Shown: positions 1 to 11,477 of the stretch, piece after piece
Layout: every line of letters begins with the position of its first letter
Position numbering within the stretch: the first letter of the stretch is position 1
Notes under the pieces: model-generated
Seen by the model: only the letters and a program-made list of their open reading frames with translations
Database searches by the model: none
Told to the model about the DNA's origin: nothing
NCBI GenBank assembly: GCA_028023455.1
Contig: JAQFVV010006842.1
Location: 126,001-190,000, forward strand
DNA: 64,000 nucleotides
Direction of reading: 5' to 3'
Source: Epiperipatus broadwayi
Taxonomy: Eukaryota > Onychophora > Udeonychophora > Euonychophora > Peripatidae
Translations under genes and position numbers: made by a program

Positions 1-369
1 AGATAATTCTACATATTAATACATTCATTCTATCCATCAATTAAATTTTATGGAGGTATCCATCTTAGAGAAGTTAAAATTTCTCTTTATAATCTTAAAA
101 ATTATAAATTTGTAATTACTGAAGAAATCCACAGAAGTTTTAAATATGAAGATGATGTATTAACTTCCAAAACAATGGACAATTACAATTTGGCAAAATG
201 TTAAAATTTTTACTGGGACAACGTTTAATGCAGAAGTTAAAATACAGTATCATAACATGTCAAAATGGCAGATTAAAGCGACCAGCATGGAACATATGTG
301 GTACACGTGATTCACAAACTGCTTTATAAAATTATCACAAAACTAATCTTCAATTTACAGTCTCTCAAT
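1..369. other. AT-rich sequence, nothing recognised
   Basis: No ORF, RNA or repeat could be recognised here. It leads into the HHR-2 element that follows. Confidence 0.5.
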
Positions 370-800
370 TTTTTCTGTAGTTGTAACTTTACATGATCAC
401 CATTCTCATACAAGCTGTTTACACAGAGGCAAATCTCTCCATACAGTAGCACCATTCAATGCAAGCCAGAATAATCAGAGGATGTTAAACTGAATTCAGA
501 TCTATATGACTATACAAGCTAAAGAGCTTGAATTGAAAACATTATTGTTTTCATTTTATACTCAAAACTTTGTTAGCTAATGAGATAAAAGATGGCTGTT
601 GGAAAGCTAAGATCTAGGTATAGTGCTTTAAGATCCAAGGCTCCTCACTGATGAAAGATAGAAGTTAGAAACTAGTCTGGGAATATTGGATGAGTAGGCA
701 CTAGATAGGAATTTTGTGCACAAACCTTTCTGCATCCATTGATTACTCTGGCTTGCACTGAATGGCACTATGTATGGAGAGTTTGTCCTCTGTATAAATA
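370..800 (+). repeat. HHR-2 repeat, copy 1, with inverted ends
   Basis: This copy has a left end at about 427-482 (AATCTCTCCATACAGTAGCA) whose reverse complement reappears at about 738-795 (GGCACTATGTATGGAGAG), so it is bounded by imperfect inverted repeats of roughly 50 bp. Between them lie a GATCTAGGTATAGTGCTTTA segment and a decayed hammerhead at 642-683. Related copies are at 23.5, 56.3 and 58.0 kb. It encodes no protein. Whether the inverted ends are true transposon termini or Penelope-style pseudo-LTR ends cannot be told from one copy. Confidence 0.7.
642..683 (+). ncRNA. Hammerhead ribozyme motif, decayed (HHR-2)
   Basis: The catalytic boxes CTGATGA (648-654) and GAAAC are present, followed by the palindrome ACTAGT and the cleavage-site C at 677. 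Stem I pairs TCCTCA (642-647) with TGGGAA, losing one pair relative to better copies. The stem II region AAGATAGAAGTTA does not form a convincing helix, so this copy is probably inactive. Confidence 0.6.
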
Positions 801-2492
801 GCCATAATTTGTATATAAAACATAGCTGATATCAAATTTGCACATCTTAAAATAAACAGATGATCTTATGTAAAAAATTTAAAAGCATGCTGTCCCACAG
901 AACAATTTCTTAATTTGATATTTATTATTATTTAGTTGTATCTATACTCATATTTTTTTATTGTCAAAAAGCATATGATATACTATATTGTTTTAATTTC
1001 CGTGATTGCCATCTTTGCATACCAAAGTGTTGCTTAAATTTAGCAAAAACTTAAATTATTGGCCATACCAAAAATACATTTATAACTTCAAAATCTGTCA
1101 TTGGTCAAATAAAAGTTGTGATTAATCAAATGATTGAACAACATTGATAGACTGTAAGCAGAAAGAAGTGGACAATGGGGCTTAAATACTCGGTAGGCAA
1201 AATGTCAATCTAAAATTATGCACAAATTTTATATCAGATGTAAATAATATTTTTGAAGCTTTTGTTAAAAAAGTAGTCCATAATGGTGTTACTTTTTGAA
1301 TCATGGCTAATTGTAAATATTTCATAGGTTAGAAGATGAAATATCTTAATCTTTATAGACTATGACTAGACACACACAAAAGAAGATAAGTAATCTTTTT
1401 AATATATCTGACAATCAAAGAAGTATTATAAGTTGTGCCATTAAGATCAATTGACTTAAAGTATGTCTCAGCATGCTCTCTAGCAAATTTTTGATATAGA
1501 GATGTATTTAAGAAATCTGGGCTATTGAAATATTCTAAAATGATTGAGAAGCTTGGAGACTATCTATACAAGCTGGCAAACAAGTAATGTATGTATTTGA
1601 ATAGTTCTTCCTATCTGAATATCAGATAGATATATAGAGGGACTTTAAATATTATGACCAAGTCATTTATATATAATTACAAAATATTTTATCAGCAAGA
1701 TGAGGAATATAAATGAGACTGGAGTTTTTTCAATGGATCTAAGTTGCAAACAACAATGTTCTTAGGGAATAACCTTCCATTTATCATATGTACACATTTT
1801 TAATAGACATAGTTATAGTGATAATGAAGTGTAAAAGCTCACTCAATATTTTACTGTGTAAAACAATAAATTTGATGTCATCAATAACAAAAAATTTTCA
1901 AATTATATTATCAACGGCCATTTTTAAATCTATTTACACAATAGTTTGTTAGGTGTCTTGTAGTTTGAAGATTTCTACTCCTAAAGTTTTTTTTCCCTGG
2001 AAAGTCACTTGTAAGGCTTGATAAACCATGTAGATTTTTTAAAAAAATAATATAAAATGAACTTGAACCAATAGAAGTCATCAAAAGAATAATTTATGCT
2101 CATAAGAATAGAATCAAATATTGGAGTTCATTAATTTTTTCCCCTAAATGTATTAGTCTGAAGTAAGATACCATAACTATATGTAATTCTTTTCATTTAT
2201 TATATCATTCATCTTATATATATATATATATTTAATTTCCCAGTCTGATAATTCTTGATTAGAAGGATCCGCACCTTTTTTCTTTTTTATTGATATTTTT
2301 ATTCTTTTTTGTTATGCTAGTTTATATTTGTTCTACATATTTTTTCTTAATGTCATACCCATATTAACTAGCCATGATAGAAAATAATGATGGTGCTTTT
2401 TTTATATTCCTTCTAACTTTATACTTTTTAAAAAAGTACATTCAGAATCCTCAGTTGGAAGAACAGCAGGTTTAATGTTACAATTATTTTTC
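801..2492. other. Unassigned AT-rich sequence
   Basis: No coding region or repeat family was recognised. A short (TA)n run lies near 2214-2231. Confidence 0.5.
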
Positions 2493-2672
2493 AAAGAAAG
2501 AAAAGAAAGGAAGGAAAGAAAGAGAAAAAAAGGAAGGAAAGAAAGAGAGAAAGAAAGGAAGAAAAAAAGAAGGAATGAAAAGAAAGGAAGAAAGAAAAGA
2601 AGGAAAGAAAGGAAGACAAAAAAGTAACAAGGAAAGAAAGAAAGAAATGAAGAAAAAAAGGAAGAAAGAAAA
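2493..2672 (+). repeat. Polypurine GAAA/GGAA microsatellite
   Basis: About 180 bases are almost entirely A and G, in GAAA, GGAA and GAAAA units, with only about five pyrimidine interruptions. The open frames on both strands (for example a Phe/Leu/Ser-rich frame on the minus strand) are artefacts of low complexity. Confidence 0.95.
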
Positions 2673-3248
2673 TGGCATAACAAATTATATATTTTTAAAA
2701 GCCAGTCATTTGTGGATCTCATCATATGGACTCACTGACAGATTGAATAGAAGAGAGCAAACACAAAGGTGCTTATATATTGTTCTAAATAACAATAGGT
2801 AGAATATACTTCATAGGATCATCAGGGATCAGCTTGGTTGGATAGGATTAAATAATAATAATTTTTGGTCTATATAAAAAATTTGTAGATATAAACAAAT
2901 ATATTGCAGATGGCAGAATGAAATTAATTGTCAATGTAGTTTGAATATTTTAGAGACATTGCTATTTACAGAAATCATTGAAGACTTTTTATAACTAAAA
3001 TTATTAATTTGTAAATTGATAATTGTCCTGTTTTGATCATAGTTGAAATAAATGACTGTTTAGAAAATGCAGATTAAAAATATAGTTTTCTGAAATATAT
3101 AAGCATCTTCTGGGATTAGGTTATGTGAATGATATAATAACTATTATTTTTTTCTTTGCTGTCATAGCAGTAATTTTTTCTTTCATCACTATAAATCATA
3201 ATAGTTTGAGATATTATTTTTGCCAAGTTTGAAAAAATGTAAACAGAT
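2673..3248. other. Unassigned AT-rich sequence
   Basis: No feature was recognised. The segment runs directly into the first HHR-1 unit. Confidence 0.4.
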
Positions 3249-3870
3249 CTGAATAAAAGCCATAGCTCGAAACCGGTCTGGGGATGGAGACCATCATAGA
3301 TAAAAGCTTCATGTATTTTCTCTTGTAGCATTTATCATAAATAAAGATAAAATAAAATAATTAAGCTTGTTTAGAGCTAGTAGCAGGCTCTTTATATATT
3401 ACATATTGGTAATATAAGCTATATAGGTCATGTGATATATGACTGATTTTTACTATTATAATTTTGCTATTAGGGATTTGGCTATATTAAATTGCTAAAC
3501 CTACTAATATATGGGATCTCTGAATTTAGTTCAGGCTCATATAGTTTCTTTGGTTAAAGAGCTGAATTTGAAGACATGTAGGTGTCTGAAGATTTAGATC
3601 TTTTTCTTAATATTTAAGAATTAGATAAATGCTTGGCTTGAGTTAATATTTTGAATCTTATGTCCTAGCTCCTCACTGATGAGAGCCATAGCTCGAAACC
3701 AGTCTGGGGATGGGGACCATCATAGATAAAAGCTTCATGTATTTTCTCTTTTAGCATTTATCATAAAAAATAAAATAATTAAGCTTGTTTAGAGCTAGTA
3801 GCAGGCTCTTTATATATTACATACCGGTAATACAAGCTATATAGGTCATGTGATATATGACTGATTTTTA
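3249..3870 (+). repeat. HHR-1 direct dimer, 426-bp period
   Basis: Two direct copies begin at about 3249 and 3670. From AGCCATAGCTCGAAACC (3258 and 3684) they stay nearly identical for about 190 bp, including TAAAAGCTTCATGTATTTTC and GAGCTAGTAGCAGGCTC, down to the shared GTCATGTGATATATGACTGA. The 5' copy has lost the CTGATGA box (it reads CTGAATAAA), while the 3' copy keeps a complete hammerhead. The intervening sequence (about 3450-3669) would be the rest of a roughly 426-bp monomer. There is no ORF. The arrangement resembles the tandem, non-coding retrozymes known from animals and plants; assignment to that class is inference. Confidence 0.8.
3670..3710 (+). ncRNA. Type I hammerhead ribozyme, intact (HHR-1)
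   Basis: Stem I pairs TCCTCA (3670-3675) with TGGGGA (3705-3710). CTGATGA is at 3676-3682. Stem II is GAGC (3683-3686) with GCTC (3691-3694) around a CATA loop. GAA is at 3695-3697. Stem III is the six bases ACCAGT (3698-3703), and the cleavage-site C is 3704. The sister copy at about 3276 has the perfect palindrome ACCGGT at stem III, so ACCAGT is readily explained by CpG decay. A stem III this short is weak in a monomer and points to activity as a dimer. All conserved core residues are present; activity has not been shown. Confidence 0.85.
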
Positions 3871-3990
3871 TGATTAAAGCAAAGAAGAAGATTGGAGCTC
3901 TGATGAAGACTGCTGGACAGTCGAAACTGTAAGGAAAATAAAGAAGTTTTTAAGAAAAATTCATTTGCATTGAAGTGTATATGAAAGAAG
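3871..3990 (+). repeat. Penelope-like tail with hammerhead-like motif
   Basis: CTGATGA (3900-3906) is followed by a hairpin GACTG/CAGTC and GAAAC (3923-3927), which resembles hammerhead cores in Penelope-like elements. There is one extra A before stem II, no proper stem III and no stem I pairing with the flanks, so it is at best a decayed ribozyme. A related copy lies on the minus strand near 31517-31610, reading CTGAAGAAGATTGCTGG. A short relic (GAAACTGTAAGG) is near 48585. Confidence 0.5.
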
Positions 3991-4615
3991 TGTTATAAGC
4001 AATATATACAGATCTGAATAAATTATTGCCAAATTCTAAATGTTATACTTTAATATGCTAGAATCAGTGTTTCTCAATCTTCTTCATATTCTATTTTTCA
4101 ATATATTATTTTTATGCGGACCCTTTTAAGTACTTAGAAATGTGATTTTTTTTTTTTTAATTTTTTTTTTTAGACATATACCCAGGGCCATCTTAACTTT
4201 ATGGGATGCAAGGGTTGTAGTACAAGGGTACCTAAGTGTAAAGGAAAAACCAAAATTTAATTCAAATTTACAAAGCCAAAAAAAGTCATTAAGAAAATAC
4301 AATTGCAGTATATGAAGGAACATTTACTAACCTCTCAGCTGATCCAGCTTTGTGTTGATATCAACAAAATCTTTATTGCTTTTAGATTTTCTATCAATTT
4401 TTTTTGAGTTTTAACTTTGATTCTTTTAATGTTTATTTTAAAATAAATAACAGAATGGCTTTATTACTGAGGAATTCAAGTTTCAGAAGAGATAAAACTG
4501 GTCTATGAACTTTGAACTCTATCATTCTAACACTATATCAACTTATGCAGGCAGTTCTTACTATTATTCATATATATGTGTCAAAGTTTGGTTTCTTCTC
4601 CCATGATTTACATAT
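3991..4615. other. Unassigned AT-rich sequence with poly(T) runs
   Basis: Poly(T) tracts lie near 4147-4171. The minus-strand 65-codon frame here is Phe/Lys-rich and has no recognisable domain. Nothing else is identified. Confidence 0.4.
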
Positions 4616-4619
4616 ATAT

Positions 4620-4995
4620 AATATTCAAATATAAGTATTATGTAAGGGACTTGAAATCAGACTTTCAAGCACCCTACAGCTCTGCACTTCATCTTATATA
4701 ACTGAGATACATTACCACATATGAAAAAAAGAAGATCTCCAATATATATTTCTTGCTGAACCAGCACTCATATGTTGGTCCAGATCACCATCTCCCACAC
4801 ATTCACTACTCAGTTTATATTAAGATAGTAAATCTTCAAACTTTAATGGACAGGTTTCAATCCACTCCACCCTTCAACTCTTCAGCCATTCACATCATTG
4901 GAAATCTGATGGCAACACTCAAAGCCCCTGTTGATGCCAATATTATTGGAGACCATTTATCTTTTTCACATATATGTGGTCATGCATGTTATATA
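4620..4995 (-). repeat. HHR-3 repeat, minus copy
   Basis: The minus strand carries the HHR-3 order: conserved body (AAATCTGATGG..., TTAATATAAACTGAGTAG near 4800), ribozyme remnant at 4738-4779, then a decayed tRNA-like section. The ribozyme remnant keeps stem II (GTGCTGG loop AGCA) and GAAA, but the first box reads CATATGA instead of CTGATGA, so it is dead. It faces a plus-oriented copy at 5160-5515. Confidence 0.7.
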
Positions 4996-5159
4996 AGATG
5001 GAGTGTATAACTGTAGGGATCTTGAAAGGCTGAGTTCAAGTCTCTTATAATTATATTGAATTTAGTATAGACAATATACTTATATTGAAATATTACACAT
5101 TCATCCTGTATTCGGACCATCCATCTTCTGTGTAATTAAATGAAAATATTAAGGTCCTA

Positions 5160-5515
5160 TGAGAGGAGTCAGGGTGTTTTAAAGTCAACATGGGTCTGAC
5201 AATAATATTCATTAACAGGGGCTTCAAGTATTCCATTCATCAGATTTTCAATGATATGGATGGCTGAAGAGTTGGAGAGTGTACAGGATTAAAGTTTGTC
5301 CATTAAAGTTTAAAGATTTGCTTTCTTAATATAAACTGAACACTGATTGAATATATGTGACCAACTGATAATGCTGCTTCAACATGAAATACATATATTG
5401 GAAATCATTTATCTTTTTCACATGTATGTGGTCATGTGTATCAGTTATATAAGATGGAATACATAGCCATAAGGAGCTTGCAAGTCTGAGTTCCCTTATA
5501 AATATATGTATATTG
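5160..5515 (+). repeat. HHR-3 repeat, plus copy
   Basis: The body reads CATCAGATTTTCAATGATAT, then TTAATATAAACTGAACACTG, then a ribozyme remnant at 5360-5402, then a tRNA-like section ending near AAGTCTGAGTT (about 5490). In the remnant the first box is CTGATAA (the invariant G is changed), so catalysis is not expected. A further tRNA-like tail in plus orientation (GGTCATGCATG... GGCTGAGTTCAAG) sits at 4977-5045 between this copy and the minus copy, so the locus is a rearranged inverted pair. Confidence 0.7.
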
Positions 5516-5789
5516 ATATTCTGTAAATATTAATAATAATATACAAATACCAAAATAGAGATTATGTTAAATGTAATTAATTACAATGAGTATACTTTCA
5601 TTGCATGTGCATCCCAATTATGTGTTCTGTTGAGAATCTGAGATCCATCTTTTGTAAATTTGAATACTGTTAAGTCTTTGACTCATTACATATTCATTTT
5701 GTGTGATAACTATGCCTCTTTAATTTTGTTTTCTATCATTTCTTTCCTCACATATTATTTTAATAATACTATAAAAAATAACTGAATAG

Positions 5790-6510
5790 TTGAGACAATC
5801 ATCATCAACCATTATCAATCCACTGCAGGATGAAGATCTCTTCAAGTTCAGTCCATTTTCTCCGATCTTTAGCTTCTCTTCTCCACATCACCCCTGCACA
5901 CTTTCTTATATCATCCATCCATCTCACATCTGGTCTCTTTCTGGGTCTTTTACAATCTCTTGGAATCCAGTTTAAGATTTCAATTGTCCATCTATTATTA
6001 TCTCTTCTAGCAATATGTCCAGCCCAACTCCACTTCAGCCTTTTAATTTTTTCAATGAGGTCAGTAACACTTGTTTGTTCTCTTACCCATATATTGTGTT
6101 TTCGATCTCTTCTTGTTACTCCCAACATGCATCTCTCCATACATTTTTTGAGGGGTCTGGAGTCTCTGTATTGCTCTTCTATTAAGTGTCCAAGTCTCAC
6201 ATCCATAAGTAAGAACTGGTAAAACATATTTATTAAAAACCTTACTTTTCAAACACATAGGCATATTTCCTTTTAGTATCAAGTTATTTCTACCAAAAGC
6301 ACTCCAACCAAGTTTAATTCTATGATTAATTTCATTCATTATGTTTCCATCTGTACTAATAATCTGACCAGGGTATTTGTAACTGTTAACTTCTTCTAAC
6401 TCATCATAATCAATCTTTATTTTCGTAGTTTGAGAAAATCCATTAAACATTATTTTAGTTTTTTTAACATTTATCTTTAGTCCTACTTTCATCTGATAAC
6501 TCCTGCAACA
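5790..6510 (-). pseudogene. RTE-like LINE, C-terminal reverse transcriptase fragment
   Basis: Two overlapping minus-strand frames (6061-6492 and 5805-6227) together encode the end of a non-LTR reverse transcriptase. The upstream frame has the thumb-like part VLPVLTYGCETWTLNRR with INHRIKLGWSAFGR before it. The downstream frame has IKRLKWSWAGHIARR, DNNRWTIEILNW and RPDVRWMDDI, which are standard for the C-terminus of RTE-type endonuclease-reverse transcriptases. A frameshift near 6180 separates the two. The catalytic FADD region and the endonuclease are absent, so this is a 5'-truncated, dead copy. The GATGATGAT tail on the minus strand (about 5795-5810) fits the short 3' repeats of RTE elements. 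Confidence 0.85.
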
Positions 6511-7305
6511 TTTCCTGCAGCTCTAAAGCATTATTTGCAAAAATAACTACATTTAGATATATATTTACTGTGTATGAGTGTATTCATTCGTATTTCTTAA
6601 AAAAAGTAAAATTGGCAACACAGATAGACTCTTCAAGCTTTCTATTGTTATACAATAAAGCTTATAGAAATGGTTTTTTCAGTTCATATATTCTATCCAT
6701 AACTTCAATACCTTATAAAAATATTTTTTAATATGGTTATGATTTTAGTCATTTCAGAAGCACCAACAACTCTGGCACAAATATGCTTTTATATTTTCAT
6801 TATTTCTTTAAAATATAATTCATCCATTTGAAAATATATTCCACTTTCTAAACATGATTTTTGTCCGTCACTACAAATTGATGTTTCATTTCATTAATTA
6901 AGAAAAGTAATTTATAAATTCTCTCAAATTATAATTAGAAAATATTTTATTAAATGAAATATTGTATTATATCAAACCTTTGAAAAAAAAAGGCAAAGAA
7001 AAAAATGACCATACTTTCAAATACAGTTAATAAACAAATCACATTAGATTTAGAGAGAGAACTTTAAGATAAAAAAAATAGTGTTTGTGAAAGACTTGTC
7101 AAATTGACTCAATTTATAAATGTTAATGCTTTTCTTTTTGTTTATTTACAATTTTTTAATAGTATGTAATTGAAATAATCTATCATTGTATAATTATTTG
7201 AGTGAGATAAATATATAAATTTAAATCACTAAATAAACAGACTTCCATCTTAATTTAAACATGCAAGTTTTAACATTTAGTTGTTTGTGATAGTTACTTT
7301 AGTTA
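6511..7305. other. Unassigned AT-rich sequence
   Basis: No ORF or repeat was recognised between the two LINE remnants. Confidence 0.5.
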
Positions 7306-7309
7306 AAAA

Positions 7310-9395
7310 TAATCAAATTAAAACAAAATTGAAATAGACAACTCATTATAAATAAAAATATTATTTAATACATCAATCTGGCTTTCGTTCCTTAATGGAA
7401 CCTTTTCAAGATGTTTCTTTTTACACAATCACACGTGATGTGATGCACTGTGACTTCTCCTTAAACGGAGTCAGGAATCTCTCAGCAACAATGTCCAGAG
7501 AAACCTGTTAGCCACTTTATCTTTCCTTTTCCATTCCTCACCCTAAGTGTTCCCATAATCTGCTCCATCCCATTTCCACAACATAATCTTTGTCAACTCT
7601 ATGGCGTTTTATCTAAATCCCCCTTATCTTTTCCCAAATGCAGCATAAAAACTAATAATCCCTTTTTGTATAATCACTTTGGTCATATTTATTCTTCAAT
7701 AACTCCATTATTTGTACCCTTTCTGCTTTCAAGCATTTACATTCAATTAAAAGATGCCTAATATTTTCTATGCCTTCCTTACACAATTTGCAGACTAAAT
7801 CACCCATGTTTTTTCAATTTACATGTATATTCTCTTGTTGCTAAAGTCCCATTTGAGCCTTAAACAATAAACTACTTTCCTTGCTATTATAAATTAACTC
7901 TCACCCAATGTTCCATTTACTTCTATATATATTTAAAGTTTTTTTACTCTCCATACTAGTTCTCCATCTCCCTATTCTTTATTAATGCATCTATTCTTTT
8001 ATCCCATTCCTTACCACTATAACACTCAACAATTTTCCTAACACAATCATCCCACCTTTTGTACAAGTATACTGATATAAATTCTTTATCCAAATCTTTT
8101 GCATATGGCATTACCTTTCTCACCCATCTTGTTGCCTGCCCTTTACTCATAACCCAATTAAATACTATTTTGGATATTCTTTTAATATCCATAAACTGCA
8201 ACCTACCAAACATTTTCATTTTACTTTTTGCATCTCTCATATAAAAACTTGACCGTCCCATTTCTTCTTGAATAGCCTCCCTTCCTGTCCACATCTACAT
8301 CCAATGCATGTCTTCCTACTTCTCTTTGTACTTTTTCTAAGTAATCTAATACCCCTTTACTAACACACAGCACATCATTACCATATGTTAATCCTGCTAC
8401 CGCAACTCCCTTCCATACAATTCTAGCTGCATCATATTTATTATATAAAAACACTGTTAATTTCTTTATCAATCCCTTTCTTTTCTTTGCTTCATTTATC
8501 AATTTTTTCTCCCATTCATCCAAGAAATTTTTCTGATTACTTAAGATAATTCCCAAATAACTATATCTAGTCACCACACTTAACTTTATATCCCCCAATA
8601 AAAATTCTACATCTCCTCTTTCCCCAGTATTAACCATCATTATATTTGATTTTTCTTCACTAAATTTAATCCCCATCTCTTTATCCACCCTTGCACATGT
8701 CCTCAGCATAACTTCCATCTCTTCTTTCTGCACACAAAAAGATATCATCCACAAAAAAAGACCTGACAAAGTATATACTCCCTTGCCGCCTATTAACAGT
8801 ATCTCTATCCCTCTTCCTAATCTTTATATTGCTCTCTCCATTTCACTCAAATACAACAAAAACAAAATAGGTGACATCTTGCCTTAGTCCCAACCCATTT
8901 TTAACTTTAACTGATTCTATATTCCCTAATTGATACATATAGTAATTATTTTCATATAATTTCTTAATAATATCCACTAAAGCTTCATCCATTCCCAAAT
9001 TCTCTAAACTTACCCATAATTTATTTCTATTTACTCTATCATATACCTTCTCTATATCTATAAACCTCATATATAACTGTCTACCTGAATTCCTACTCAT
9101 ATCCATATGTTGTGTGACTACAAATAAACTATCTCCTATATACATATCTGATCTAAAACCTTGCATTTCCCCCACTACATTATTCCCTTCCATCCATTTT
9201 GCAACTCTTCTAGCCACCATATATGAGAAAACTTTATATAAAACTGATGTTACCACTATCGGTCTATAATTGTTTAACTTTCTATGATCCTTACCCTTTC
9301 CTTTAAATAATAATCTTACTCTTGTATTACTCCAATTACCCAGAAAAACTCTTTTCTGTACCATCTTATTAAAACATGACCAATTACCCTACAGC
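7310..9395 (-). pseudogene. LINE-2 retrotransposon, 5'-truncated and frameshifted
   Basis: This minus-strand copy has three broken frames: 8843-9364, 8221-8769 and 7956-8294. The first holds fingers/palm motifs (NNYRPIVVTSVLYKVFSY, GFRSD, FIDIEKVYDRVNRNKLW, VKNGLGLRQ). The catalytic box FVDD is encoded near 8735-8750 in a shifted frame, followed by GIKFSEEKSNIMMV and the thumb. A zinc-knuckle-like CKLCKEGIENIRHLLIEC lies near 7745-7795 between frames, as in C-termini of some LINEs. The 3' end (7310-7410, CTTGAAAAGGTTCCATTAAG) recurs at 24.6 kb. Endonuclease sequence is missing. The clade is not assigned. Confidence 0.85.
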
Positions 9396-10449
9396 AGCTC
9401 CCCCAGTGGACATTATTCACATTACAATAAATATAATTATTAAAATACATACATTAAATATAATTAGTAAAGTACATATATGTTCTTAAGAATGATTACA
9501 CTTCATTGTTTAATACAATTGCAACATTTTATAAAGGACTATTTATTTCCATTATCTTTCATAACAGAGCTTTAATTTAATTTAAAAGGCTACCTAATAA
9601 AAATTAATATGCGAGACGTTTTCTACTGTTCAACTATAAAAAAGACATCAAAGTGACTATATGGTAAAATGAACAGCAAACTAATTTGCATAAATCATAA
9701 TACTCCTCCTCATTGTCATTGACTGTACTCAGCTATGAATATGAAGTCTAAGAACTTCGAAAGCACTTAGCGTATATAAACAAAATTAAATTTCTTTGAC
9801 AAGTGTGTTAGCGCAAAATTATTAGTATAGTCTTGATTGTATATATATAAATGATTAAAAGATATTCTGTTTAAAATCTTCCTTATACAGTAAACAGAAT
9901 TTGATTAACCTAATCTGAAGAAGATATAGTAGAATATTTAGAAGAAAATTCTATAATTATATTAGACAGCATAATTTAGTAACTTGTAAAGTTTCTACTT
10001 TATATTAGACAAAAAGTTAAAAATTATTTAATTATAATTAGATGAAGATTAATAAAAAATGGTGAACTATCTTAAACTTTGAAGAATATTCCTTTTAATT
10101 TTATTTGAATCAAAAAATGATATTGCCATATTTTCATTTACCATTTCACCTACATTCATATGATCATTTTCAAAGGTTGAACAACTAAAAAAATGCTAAA
10201 TATAAAATCGTATATATTTCAAATTTATAATATATCCATTAAATTTTTGGATTATATGTTAAACTCAGTTTACTTTATAATATATCCTTATGCTATATTC
10301 TTAAAAATATATAAACATTTATCAATTTAACAAAACACCAGAAACAAAAATTATAAAAAGTTTATTGATTATATTATGTTTCAACTTTGAAAAAAAAAAG
10401 ATGAAATTATGTAATAGAGATATAAGCATAAATTATGTAATTACATTGT
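9396..10449. other. Unassigned AT-rich sequence
   Basis: Nothing recognisable as a gene or repeat family was seen. Confidence 0.4.
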
Positions 10450-10577
10450 ATTTCCATCATCTAATATGAGTATTGAAGTACTTTAGAAAAATTTAACTAT
10501 GGAATATTTAAATAAAAAGTAATTTTTCTAAAGACATTCAATACTCATATTAGATGATGGAAATAGTCCAACATATA
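10450..10577. mobile_element. Short foldback MITE (family shared with 56.7 kb)
   Basis: The arms 10450-10495 and about 10521-10563 are near-perfect inverted repeats (TTTCCATCATCTAATATGAG against CTCATATTAGATGATGGAAA). The right end continues into AATAGTCCAACATATA, which matches the ends of the longer relative at 56678-56914. The left terminus is truncated. There is no coding capacity. Confidence 0.8.
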
Positions 10578-10779
10578 AATACAACTAAAACACCATCATC
10601 ACAAACCTTCACGAAAACATCATGCAATTACATTCCACATTTGTAAATGCTAATAAAGTTTTGAATTATTTTGGATTAAAATTTTAATTAGATATTAGCA
10701 TTTCTTTTCTCATCAATGTCAAATTTATATTTGATTATTAATACATTGTATAGGCTTAAACCTGCATTTATATATGTAA

Positions 10780-10992
10780 TATATGCGGGATTCGAACTCA
10801 GACTTTCACACTCTCAGTGCCATCTCATATTGCTGACCCACATGTTGAAAAGATAAATAACCGCCAATATACATATTTCATGCTAAAACAGCAATCATCA
10901 GTTGGTCCATGTGTGTGATCAGGTGGGTCAGCAATGAGATGGGACTAACAGTAGTGGGTCGTATGAAAGTCTGAGTTCGAATCCCGCATTAT
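10780..10992. repeat. HHR-3 foldback with two opposed tRNA-like ends
   Basis: The left half reads on the minus strand (GCGGGATTCGAACTCAGACT, then GCTGACCCAC, then the ribozyme remnant 10864-10905). The right half is a second tRNA-like section on the plus strand (GTGGGTCAGCAATGAGATGG, ending GTCTGAGTTCGAATCCCGC). The B-box core GTTCGAATCC is intact in both arms. The result is a 210-bp palindromic structure with a ribozyme in the middle. Confidence 0.8.
10864..10905 (-). ncRNA. Hammerhead ribozyme motif (HHR-3), near complete
   Basis: On the minus strand: stem I CCAA with TTGG, box CTGATGA, a stem II of TGCT/AGCA closed by a T-T mismatch, GAAA, and stem III ATATGTAT. The ancestral stem III is inferred to be the palindrome ATACGTAT, which survives in the copy at 61360-61403. 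Because of the mismatch next to the core, activity is doubtful. Confidence 0.6.
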
Positions 10993-11477
10993 TAATTATT
11001 GTAAATATAGATTTTAGTAATTTTCACGAGACAACAACAGAAAATTGAATCACGTTTTTATTAGATTTTTAAAGCATACTAAAAACAAAACAATAAACTT
11101 AATTCTTTCTTATACTTCGTTAATAATTTTAAATTAATATTGGGATTGTCTAAGTTTTGATTGGTGTTAATGATTACATTCTCATTTAATTAGTTGAAGA
11201 TTATGTATACGTCAGGTTAAATATTACAATAATTATAAATATAAAGCACTCGGAGGAATCGATTATAGCAACATTTTCATTGACAAATGGAAGAATTTTC
11301 GGTCTTCAAAGTTTTTGGAAAATATAGTTTCAAATTTATTGAACATATTTTAATTTGTGAAATGTTTCAATAACTATTGAATATTATTTACTGACGAACT
11401 ATATTGTTTGAAATATATATGTTCTTTGCAAAAATAATAAAGCTTCTCTTTTGAACATTCTGCAGATAATAATTACC

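Noticed and set aside
2402-2802. Overlapping open frames of 64-107 codons on both strands
   Set aside because: They are translations of the polypurine microsatellite (runs of Phe/Ser/Leu or Lys/Glu) and have no gene structure.
7378-7412. Hammerhead in the LINE-2 3' end (CTTGAAAAGG... GAAAGCC)
   Set aside because: The short stem and GAAA look suggestive, but there is no CTGANGA box and no stem I in either copy (7.4 and 24.6 kb).
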